Source: CANMUM01 sp965263365
Lineage (GTDB): Bacteria; Pseudomonadota; Alphaproteobacteria; Rhodobacterales; Rhodobacteraceae
Length of the DNA: 64,000 nt
Direction: 5' to 3'
NCBI GenBank assembly: GCA_965263365.1
Contig: OZ253672.1
Span: forward strand, 744,001-808,000
The translations under genes and the position numbers were made by a program. The notes under the pieces are model-generated. The model did no database searches. It had not been told where the DNA came from and was given only the letters and a program-made list of their open reading frames with translations. Below are positions 8,785 through 15,788 of this stretch, piece by piece (the stretch's first letter is position 1; each line of letters starts with the position of its first letter).

Positions 8785-9609
8785 ATGATAGGCGTATTTG
8801 ATAGTGGAATTGGGGGTTTGACGGTTTTGCGTTCGTTGCAAAAAGCTCTTCCTGAGACTGGTTTTATGTATGTAGGGGATCACGCAAATGCGCCCTATGG
8901 CACGAAAAGTGATGAAGAAATTCATAAATTGACTCGTGCAAGCGTCCAAAAAATGTTTGATGCTGGATGTGATTTAGTTATTCTCGCTTGTAATACCGCA
9001 TCAGCCGTTGCCCTCCATGATTTGCAAGTGGAATGGCTTCCTCAAATAGATCCTTCTGGAAAGAAACGTGTTTTGGGCGTTTTTGTCCCGATCATTGAGG
9101 CGATGACCGATCGAGACTGGGGAGATAATTCGCCACCCTCTCACACTGGTTTGCGCAACGTGCTTTTGTTTGCAACTGAGGCCTCTGTGCGTTCGGGCGC
9201 ATTTGCGCGCGAGTTGAAATTCCGAGCGCGCGATGTCAAAGTGGAGGCGGTGGCTTGTCCTGATCTTGTTCCTGCGATCGAGTGTGGGGATGCGGGCGCT
9301 GCTGAAGCAGCCGTGATTAAATATGTAAAACAAGGTCTTGAGAGAATTCCAAGTCCGCAGACTGCAGCGCTTGGTTGTACACATTATCCGCTCGCCAATA
9401 AATATTTCGCTGCCCATCTTCCGCAAGACTGCATGGTGTTTTCTCAGCCATTTATCGTTGCCAAATCATTGGTTAATTATGTTGACCGACATCCCGATTT
9501 TATGAATAAAATTGGTCAAACGGTTTATTTTACAAGCGGGAACGCAAGTGAGGTCAGTGAAGAGGCGAGTAAGCTCTTTGGCGTCGATATCCAGTTTGAA
9601 CAGTTTTAA
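8785..9609 (+). CDS. murI: glutamate racemase
   Basis: A 274-aa cytosolic enzyme that makes D-glutamate for peptidoglycan. The substrate Asp lies in FDSGIGGLTV at the N-terminus. The catalytic cysteines are Cys69 (ACNTAS) and Cys198 (GCTHYPL), and GDHANAPYG is near 31-39. The frame is open upstream, but the ATG at 8785 gives the canonical MIGVFDSGIGG start and avoids long overlap with the acyltransferase. argC follows closely and the whole run appears co-transcribed. Confidence 0.93.
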   Translation: MIGVFDSGIGGLTVLRSLQKALPETGFMYVGDHANAPYGTKSDEEIHKLTRASVQKMFDAGCDLVILACNTASAVALHDLQVEWLPQIDPSGKKRVLGVFVPIIEAMTDRDWGDNSPPSHTGLRNVLLFATEASVRSGAFARELKFRARDVKVEAVACPDLVPAIECGDAGAAEAAVIKYVKQGLERIPSPQTAALGCTHYPLANKYFAAHLPQDCMVFSQPFIVAKSLVNYVDRHPDFMNKIGQTVYFTSGNASEVSEEASKLFGVDIQFEQF

Positions 9610-9635
9610 AGGTGAATTGAAGGAATTATTTGCGC

Positions 9636-10673
9636 ATGAACGCATCTCAAAAACTTAAGACGGTGATTATCGGTGCGAGCGGGTACACAGGCGCGGAGCT
9701 TGTCCGGTTGCTTGCGCGCCACCCAAATTTTGAGCTAAGTGCGCTTGTTGCAAATGCAAAAGCGGGTCGGAAAATGGAAGATGTATTTCCCAGTTTTCGT
9801 CATTTGAGTTTGCCGCCCTTGGTGAAGCTTGCTGAAGTTGATTTTTCGCAAATAGATTTTGCATTTTGCGCGCTTCCTCACGCCACTTCTCAAAAAGTTA
9901 TTGCGAATTTACCCGCTCATGTTCAGATTGTGGATTTATCGGCAGATTTTCGGCTGCGCGATGTCGAAGCTTATGCGCATTGGTATGGTCAAGTGCATAG
10001 TGCTCCAGAATTGCAAAAAGAGGCTGTTTATGGTCTTCCGGAGATTTACCGCGATGAAATCAAATCGGCGCGGCTTGTCGCAGCGACGGGATGCAATGCG
10101 GCGACCGCAAATTTGCCGCTCATTCCGCTTCTCAAAGCGGGCGTCATTGATCCCGATCAAATTGTGATTGATTTGGCAACAGGCGTCTCCGGTGCAGGCC
10201 GCAGCGCAAAGGAAGCTATGTTGCACGCTGAAGTCTCAGAAGGATATCACGCCTACGGAATTGCCTCACATCGCCACCTAAGTGAGTTTGATCAAGAGCT
10301 TTCGCGCGCTTCTGGTCGCGAGGTTAAAGTTCGTTTTACGCCCCATTTGTTGCCTCAAAATCGTGGAATTTTAGCGACAATTTACCTAGATGGTGACGCG
10401 CAAACAGTTCATAAAGCACTTGAAGTCGCTTATAATGATGAGCCGTTTATTCAGATATTACCGATTGAAAATGCGCCGCACACACGTCATGTCCGAGGGT
10501 CGAATTTTTGTCATATTGGCGTTTGCTCTGATCGAGAGCCTGGCAAGTGCATTGTGTTTTCAGCTCTTGATAATCTTGTGAAAGGCTCAGCAGGCATGGC
10601 AATTCAATGTGCCAATATTATGATTGATGTTCCTGAAACCACAGCGCTTATGCAAGCGCCCTTGTTCCCATAG
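9636..10673 (+). CDS. argC: N-acetyl-gamma-glutamyl-phosphate reductase
   Basis: A 345-aa NADPH-dependent reductase of arginine biosynthesis. The nucleotide-binding loop IIGASGYTGAEL is at the N-terminus and the catalytic Cys153 lies in ATGCNAATANL. GVSGAGR and SHRH further on are also typical of ArgC. The AGGAA ribosome site at 9621-9625 suits the ATG at 9636 better than the in-frame TTG at 9630. Type-1 length. ccmE begins 7 bases after its stop, linking arginine synthesis to the cytochrome maturation run. Confidence 0.93.
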   Translation: MNASQKLKTVIIGASGYTGAELVRLLARHPNFELSALVANAKAGRKMEDVFPSFRHLSLPPLVKLAEVDFSQIDFAFCALPHATSQKVIANLPAHVQIVDLSADFRLRDVEAYAHWYGQVHSAPELQKEAVYGLPEIYRDEIKSARLVAATGCNAATANLPLIPLLKAGVIDPDQIVIDLATGVSGAGRSAKEAMLHAEVSEGYHAYGIASHRHLSEFDQELSRASGREVKVRFTPHLLPQNRGILATIYLDGDAQTVHKALEVAYNDEPFIQILPIENAPHTRHVRGSNFCHIGVCSDREPGKCIVFSALDNLVKGSAGMAIQCANIMIDVPETTALMQAPLFP

Positions 10674-10680
10674 GTAGACT

Positions 10681-11109
10681 ATGTCGTTACGCAAAAAACG
10701 CCGAATTCGACTCATTATAATAGGTTGTGTATTTATGGTGGTTTCATTTGCCGCCGTTGGTATTGGATTTCGTAACTCGATTGAGTTTTTTCGAACACCT
10801 ACACAACTTGTGGAAGAGGGCGTGCCGTCAGGAACTTTTCGTATCGGAGGGCTTGTAAAAGTGGACACCGTAAAGAGTGAGAACGAAACGATTGAGTTTG
10901 TTGTGACGGATCATTCGCACGAGTATGTGATCCAATTTGATGGCATTCTTCCTAACCTTTTTGAAGAAGGTCAGGGCGTAATTGGGAGGGGAGAAATGGT
11001 AGATGGTGTATTTATTGCTGATGAAATACTTGCAAAGCATGATGAAGAGTATATGCCGCGTGAGCTGGTGAATGCACTTGAAGAGCAGGGCGTGTATCAA
11101 CCTAATTAA
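10681..11109 (+). CDS. ccmE: cytochrome c maturation protein CcmE (heme chaperone)
   Basis: A 142-aa periplasmic heme chaperone anchored by one N-terminal helix (about residues 9-30) after a basic KKRRIR start. An OB-fold domain follows. The heme-binding His120 is in LAKHDEEYMP with the partner Tyr124, the classical HxxxY arrangement. It receives heme from CcmC and passes it to the CcmF/CcmH lyase encoded a little downstream. The ccmE and ccmF genes are separated here by the endolysin/holin pair. No ccmABCD is in the window. Confidence 0.93.
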   Translation: MSLRKKRRIRLIIIGCVFMVVSFAAVGIGFRNSIEFFRTPTQLVEEGVPSGTFRIGGLVKVDTVKSENETIEFVVTDHSHEYVIQFDGILPNLFEEGQGVIGRGEMVDGVFIADEILAKHDEEYMPRELVNALEEQGVYQPN

Positions 11110-11253
11110 TCATTACTTTATTAATTATTACTTTGCGCCCTTAAAAGGTTAACGCATGCTGAACATCCAGAATCTATTTTCTGAATTTTTTTTAACTTTT
11201 TAAAACCAAAACCCAGTAATTTCTGTTTTGTAGGGAAAAGAAAGGAACTGGTT

Positions 11254-11847
11254 ATGGAAATAAATACCCTCTTAGATGAGTTAATAAAAAGAGAAGGCGG
11301 ATTCGTCAATGATCCTGATGATCCGGGCGGCGCAACCAAATACGGTATCACGATCGGAACACTATCTAATTATCGGGGATACCGCGTAAAGGTTAGTGAT
11401 GTGCGTAATCTTACACAACGCGAGGCTCGGCAAATTTATGTATCGCGCTATTTGGAGCGACCACGCATTGATGAGCTACCTGCTTCAATTATACCGAATG
11501 TGTTTGACATGTATGTAAATGCGGGCCGAAATGCGATCAAGTTATTGCAAGGAATTTTGCGTGAATTTGGTGAAGACATTAGCATTGACGGAATCATTGG
11601 GGATCAAACAATTGCAGCGGCATGCCGCGTTGATGGTCAAGCGGGCACATATTTAAATGACGCCTATGCGATTGCGCGACGCAATTACTATTATGATCTT
11701 GCCGAGCGTCGACCAAAAAGCCGAAAATATGCGCGCACGCGCTCCGGTGGCAAAGGGGGATGGATACGGCGTGCAGAGGAATTTATGTCAAAAAAATACC
11801 ATTATTCAAATGCTGAGCATCAATCGCGCGTTTTAAAGTGGGGCTAA
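11254..11847 (+). CDS. holin-associated N-acetylmuramidase (GH108 endolysin)
   Basis: A 197-aa peptidoglycan hydrolase of the GH108 (DUF847) endolysin family. The N-terminal catalytic block is LIKREGGFVNDPDDPGGATKYG, with the likely catalytic Glu in KREGG near residue 14 and the ATKYGIT strand after it. The C-terminal half (DGIIGDQTIAAA and on) matches the peptidoglycan-binding region of this family. No signal peptide is visible, so it needs the adjacent holin to cross the membrane. In Rhodobacter capsulatus an endolysin/holin pair of this kind releases gene transfer agent particles. GGAAAG-type ribosome site upstream; 144 bases separate it from ccmE. Confidence 0.85.
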   Translation: MEINTLLDELIKREGGFVNDPDDPGGATKYGITIGTLSNYRGYRVKVSDVRNLTQREARQIYVSRYLERPRIDELPASIIPNVFDMYVNAGRNAIKLLQGILREFGEDISIDGIIGDQTIAAACRVDGQAGTYLNDAYAIARRNYYYDLAERRPKSRKYARTRSGGKGGWIRRAEEFMSKKYHYSNAEHQSRVLKWG

Positions 11848-11859
11848 TAGGGAGATAAA

Positions 11860-12375
11860 ATGAGTATTTTAGGTAGTATAAACGGAATTGGAAAAGTCGT
11901 GGAAGGCATTGGTGGTGTTGTGAAGTCAACGAGTGAAGTCTTTCATGCGAATGAAACACAAAAAATGCAAAATGATGCTGATCGTTTTCAGGCCTCTCTT
12001 AAGCAATATAGCGCTGAATATACGCATGAATCGAAAGGAAATTTTGCAAGTTTTGTGAATGGTCTCAATCGGTTGCCGCGCCCATTTATGGCTTTGGGAA
12101 CTGTTGCGCTATTTATTTATGCGATGTCCGACCCTGAAGGGTTTAAAGAACGAATGGTTGGGTTGCAGTTTGTTCCTGAGCCACTTTGGTGGTTGCTTGG
12201 CGCAGTTGTGAGTTTCTATTTTGGGGCGCGTGAACTGCATCATTTTCGGGCACGGTCAACACTTAAGCACTCGTCGGGGCCACTTCCAACACTTCAATCG
12301 AAACCTCTGAAACCGAAACCAAAAAATCGAGGTGTGGAAAATTCCGCTATCTTAGAATTTATGCAAAAAGAATAA
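11860..12375 (+). CDS. 3TM holin of gene-transfer-agent type
   Basis: A 171-aa membrane protein that resembles the GTA_holin_3TM family. A polar, helical N-terminal segment (to about residue 60) precedes LNRLPRPFMALGTVALFIYAM (membrane helix near 70-90) and a second hydrophobic segment WWLLGAVVSFYFGARELHH near 110-128. The tail is basic and Pro/Lys-rich. It starts 12 bases after the endolysin stop with a GGGAG site, so the two are one lysis cassette. It would form membrane lesions that let the muramidase reach the wall. A related holin-like gene lies at the right edge of the window. Confidence 0.78.
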   Translation: MSILGSINGIGKVVEGIGGVVKSTSEVFHANETQKMQNDADRFQASLKQYSAEYTHESKGNFASFVNGLNRLPRPFMALGTVALFIYAMSDPEGFKERMVGLQFVPEPLWWLLGAVVSFYFGARELHHFRARSTLKHSSGPLPTLQSKPLKPKPKNRGVENSAILEFMQKE

Positions 12376-12387
12376 ATAGAAAAATGT

Positions 12388-12410
12388 ATGAATTTAATTA
12401 TCAAATTCAT
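12388..12410. repeat. inverted repeat 1 after the holin gene
   Basis: A perfect 8-bp dyad, ATGAATTT / AAATTCAT, with a 7-base loop. It is the first of three hairpins in a row within 100 bases of the holin stop codon. Confidence 0.6.
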
Positions 12411-12417
12411 GCCAAGG

Positions 12418-12441
12418 TTTTCAGGTAAATTTATCTGAAAA
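12418..12441. repeat. inverted repeat 2 after the holin gene
   Basis: A near-perfect palindrome built on TTTTCAG / CTGAAAA flanking an AT core, with one G-T wobble. It could be an operator or a weak hairpin. Confidence 0.5.
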
Positions 12442-12444
12442 AAA

Positions 12445-12486
12445 GAAACGACGCTATTATTGGGGGATCGGAAATAGCGTCGTTTC
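12445..12486. terminator. strong 14-bp hairpin, likely terminator of the lysis cassette
   Basis: A perfect 14-bp stem (left arm 12445-12458, right arm 12473-12486) with a 14-base loop holding a G5 run. An A-rich tract precedes it (12438-12448) and a short T3 closes the stem, so it looks stronger as a minus-strand terminator than as a plus-strand one. It separates the endolysin/holin pair from ccmF, which suggests ccmF has its own promoter in 12487-12629. Confidence 0.6.
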
Positions 12487-12629
12487 AAACCATAGATTAC
12501 ATCTACTGTTTTTCAAACTACCGTTAAATGTTAAATATAAGCTTAATTATTTATTGCTATTTGGTTAAATTGTTTGAATTTTTGACGTTGGATCTTGCAC
12601 CTTTTCTCAATATATTTAGATAATGGTAC

Positions 12630-14597
12630 ATGCAAAATTTGCTTACCCATGAACATGGTCACTATTTATTGGTTCTCGCCGCATTTTTGGCTCTTCAACA
12701 AGGGATTTTTGGTCTTTTAGGGGCGCAAAAATCATGGCGGAGTTGGCAAGCCTTATCGGTTAATCTCGCGCATCTTCAATTTTTAAGTGTTTCCACTAGT
12801 TTTTTACTCTTGGTAAGTGCATTTGTCACCTCTGACTTCTCGGTCGCATTGGTTTCGCAACATTCGCACTCCACAATGCCATTACTCTATAAAATATCGG
12901 CGACATGGGGAAATCATGAGGGCTCGATGCATTTGTGGGTTGTGATTTTGAGCCTATTTGGTTCAATGGTCGCATGGGGATCGCGGCAGATGCCTCTTTC
13001 GACCCGTGCGCGTGTACTCGGTGTTCAGGCACTCATTGGTGTGGCATTTTATGCATTTTTAATTTTGACTTCGAATCCTTTTGTGCGTTTGGTGCAGCCG
13101 ACCGATGACGGGTTTGGTTTAAACCCAATTTTGCAAGACCCTGGAATCGCCTTACATCCTCCCGCTCTCTATCTCGGCTATGTCGGACTTTCGGTCACAT
13201 TTTCTTTTGCGATTGCGGCCTTAATTGAAGGTAAAGTTGATGCGGCATGGGCAAGATTCGTGCGGCCTTGGACGCTCTTGTCATGGGTATTTTTAACGAT
13301 TGGTATCGCGTTGGGATCTTGGTGGGCCTATTACGAGTTAGGCTGGGGAGGATATTGGTTTTGGGATCCGGTCGAAAACGCGAGCTTTATGCCATGGCTG
13401 GTTTCGATTGCACTTTTGCACTCTGCGGTTGTGGTTGAAAAGAGAGATACGCTGAAGTCGTGGACAATTTTACTCGCGATTGTCGGATTTTCATTTTCGC
13501 TTGTGGGCACATTCATTGTCCGCTCAGGGCTTTTGACATCTGTCCATAGTTTTGCGGCCGATCCGACGCGTGGCGTTTTCATATTGGCGATTATTTTGGC
13601 TGCAATTGTGATCGGATTTGGGCTTTATGCTTGGCGGGCGCCGCAGCTTGTTCCTTCTGGTGCTTTTGCGCCAATATCAAGAGAAAGTGGGATTGTCATT
13701 AACAATTTACTTTTATGCGTCGCGACAGCTGTAGTTTTCGTAGGCACGATGTGGCCGCTAGTTGCTGAAGTTGCTGTAGGGGAAACGCTTGCGGTTGGCC
13801 CCCCATTTTTTGACGCTAGTTTTACACCTTTTATGATTTTGCTTGCTTTTCTTCTGCCTTTGGGCGCTACCATTCCTTGGAAGCGAGCACAATTTAGACA
13901 TGTGCGGCCGATTATGATTTGGGTTGGGGCGATCGCATTGGCTTGCGCTTTAATAACACTCTGGCGTCAGGGCACAATTGGCCTCATGGCGCCGTTGACA
14001 GTTTTACTTTCGGCTTGGGTGATTTTCGGCAGTCTGGCGGATCTGCACAAGATTGCCAAACAAAGTTCTGGTTTTTCAGCCTATATTAAACGGCTTTTTA
14101 AAATTCCACGATCTGAATGGGGTAAAGTTTGTGCGCATATCGGTTTCGGGATTGTGATGCTTGCCGTCGGGATATTGCGGGCGTACGAGTTTGAAGATTT
14201 GCGTGCCATTCGCGCACCCGTCACATATCCCGCGGCCTCATATGAAGTCACTTTTGAAAAAACTGAGCGAGGGCGGGGGCCAAATTACATTTATGAGCGT
14301 GGACACTTTGTGTTAACGCGAGGAGATCGACAGTTTAGATTGCAACCTGAAATTCGAAATTATCCGGTTGAAGGGACGCAAACGGCGGAGGCCGCCATTG
14401 TCCCCTATTTGTTTGGCGATCTCTATTTGGTAATGCGTCGTGGACAAGATTCTGGAGTGTGGTCGGTTTATTTTTATATTAAACCCCTTTCGAATTTACT
14501 ATGGATTGGCTCAGCGTTTATGGCTTTGGGTGGACTTTTATCACTCACGGATCGACGAATGCGCCTCGGCATCGTGGCACGGGGGCGAAAAATATGA
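12630..14597 (+). CDS. ccmF: heme lyase subunit CcmF
   Basis: A 655-aa polytopic inner-membrane protein with about fifteen helices that, with CcmH, attaches heme from CcmE to apocytochrome c. The WWD signature for heme handling is ELGWGGYWFWDPVENASF (about residues 237-254). Further family marks are HNQ-like PALYLGYVG near 180 and the periplasmic C-terminal domain before the last helix. Length matches CcmF. Its TGA overlaps the ccmH ATG (ATGA), so the two are coupled. The upstream gap of 254 bases carries the lysis-cassette hairpins and AT-rich DNA where a promoter would be expected. Confidence 0.95.
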   Translation: MQNLLTHEHGHYLLVLAAFLALQQGIFGLLGAQKSWRSWQALSVNLAHLQFLSVSTSFLLLVSAFVTSDFSVALVSQHSHSTMPLLYKISATWGNHEGSMHLWVVILSLFGSMVAWGSRQMPLSTRARVLGVQALIGVAFYAFLILTSNPFVRLVQPTDDGFGLNPILQDPGIALHPPALYLGYVGLSVTFSFAIAALIEGKVDAAWARFVRPWTLLSWVFLTIGIALGSWWAYYELGWGGYWFWDPVENASFMPWLVSIALLHSAVVVEKRDTLKSWTILLAIVGFSFSLVGTFIVRSGLLTSVHSFAADPTRGVFILAIILAAIVIGFGLYAWRAPQLVPSGAFAPISRESGIVINNLLLCVATAVVFVGTMWPLVAEVAVGETLAVGPPFFDASFTPFMILLAFLLPLGATIPWKRAQFRHVRPIMIWVGAIALACALITLWRQGTIGLMAPLTVLLSAWVIFGSLADLHKIAKQSSGFSAYIKRLFKIPRSEWGKVCAHIGFGIVMLAVGILRAYEFEDLRAIRAPVTYPAASYEVTFEKTERGRGPNYIYERGHFVLTRGDRQFRLQPEIRNYPVEGTQTAEAAIVPYLFGDLYLVMRRGQDSGVWSVYFYIKPLSNLLWIGSAFMALGGLLSLTDRRMRLGIVARGRKI

Positions 14598-15013
14598 TCA
14601 GAGGTGTAGTTCTATTTTTGTGCGTAATTATTGCCGGTGCGGCAATTTCCGTGTTGCCTGATGAAGTCTTGGATGATCCAGAGTTAGAGGCGCGCGCGCG
14701 CGCGCTTTCGGCGGAATTACGCTGCGTGATTTGCCAAGGAGAAAGCATTGATGGCTCTGGGGCAGCTATCGCAAGAGATGTTCGTGTGTTACTTAGAGAG
14801 ATGTTAGTCGAAGGGAAAAGCGAAGACGAAATCAAAGATTTCTTGTCAGCAAGATATGGCGATACGATTTTACTTCGCCCACGTTTTTCAGGAAGTGGTG
14901 TTTTGCTTTGGCTTATTGGTCCGATTTTGTTCGTGTTTGGCGGATTAATTTCTGTCATTTTTATCCGCAGATCGGGGCGAATTGAGTTTGATGAGGATGG
15001 TGAAAATGATTGA
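14594..15013 (+). CDS. ccmH: cytochrome c maturation protein CcmH (thiol-disulfide part)
   Basis: A 139-aa protein matching the short CcmH/CycL form: an N-terminal signal/anchor helix, the periplasmic helical domain and a C-terminal membrane helix (LLWLIGPILFVFGG). The redox CxxC that reduces apocytochrome c is Cys44-Cys47 in LRCVICQGESI. No CcmI-like C-terminal extension is present. ATG at 14594 overlaps the ccmF stop. The next gene starts inside its last codons. Confidence 0.92.
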   Translation: MIRGVVLFLCVIIAGAAISVLPDEVLDDPELEARARALSAELRCVICQGESIDGSGAAIARDVRVLLREMLVEGKSEDEIKDFLSARYGDTILLRPRFSGSGVLLWLIGPILFVFGGLISVIFIRRSGRIEFDEDGEND

Positions 15014-15785
15014 AGAAGTCATAATTGAAGATCAGTTGCGGGTGCGAAAGATAACAATTAATCGCTCCGAGGCGCGGAATGCGCTCAATTCGAATGTGCG
15101 GTTAAAACTCGGGGCGGCGATCACGGATAGCCCTGAAGATACGCGCGCGATCATATTGCGCGGCGCGGGCGGACATTTTTGTTCTGGGCAAGACCTTAAA
15201 GAGTTTGCATCTTCGAGTGTTAGTGATTTTTCGGTTTCGCGTGTTTTGGAAGATGAGTATTTACCAATTCTTGAGGCGATTGATCGTGCAAAATCTCCCG
15301 TAATTGCCGCTGTTGAGGGCGCTTGCGTTGGCGCGGGGATGAGTCTGGCGCTTGCTTGTGATTTTGTGATTGCAAAGCAGACAGCGTATTTTCAGCTGTC
15401 ATTTTCATCAATTGGTCTTTCTCCAGATGTGGGAATTGCCTATGTCCTGCCGAGATTGATTGGGCGGCAAAATGCGACAGCCATGGGATTGACCGCCCAG
15501 AAGGTTTTCGCGCCACAAGCCAAGCAAATGGGCATGGTTTGGGACGCGGTTGAGGATGGGCAATTTGAGGAATCGCTCGATCAAATCGTGCAGCATTTTG
15601 CGCAATCAGCACCGATCGCCCAGTCACATACGCGCCAACTTATGCGAAATTCATTTGAAAGAGACCGCCAATCCAATTTTGCACTTGAAACAGATTTTCA
15701 ATCGAAATGTGCGGCTACCGAAGATTTTCAGGAAGCCGTGATGGCCTTTATTCAAAAGCGTCCGCCAAGCTTCAAAGGAAAATAA
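15006..15785 (+). CDS. enoyl-CoA hydratase/isomerase family protein
   Basis: A 259-aa crotonase-fold protein. The oxyanion-hole segment GAGGHFCSGQDLKEFA is near residues 53-68 and the second GACVGAGMSLALACDF near 103-118. The position of the usual hydratase Glu is occupied within SSIGLSPDVG, which is closer to isomerase-type members such as PaaG, so the exact reaction is open. Possible starts are ATGs at 14991, 14997 and 15006; the last overlaps ccmH least. glnE follows after three bases. Confidence 0.8.
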   Translation: MIEEVIIEDQLRVRKITINRSEARNALNSNVRLKLGAAITDSPEDTRAIILRGAGGHFCSGQDLKEFASSSVSDFSVSRVLEDEYLPILEAIDRAKSPVIAAVEGACVGAGMSLALACDFVIAKQTAYFQLSFSSIGLSPDVGIAYVLPRLIGRQNATAMGLTAQKVFAPQAKQMGMVWDAVEDGQFEESLDQIVQHFAQSAPIAQSHTRQLMRNSFERDRQSNFALETDFQSKCAATEDFQEAVMAFIQKRPPSFKGK

Positions 15786-15788
15786 GTG

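Noticed and set aside
11110..11253. CtrA boxes upstream of the endolysin
   Set aside because: Several TTAA half sites occur, spaced four bases apart, but no TTAA-N7-TTAA. The AT-rich DNA makes chance matches likely.
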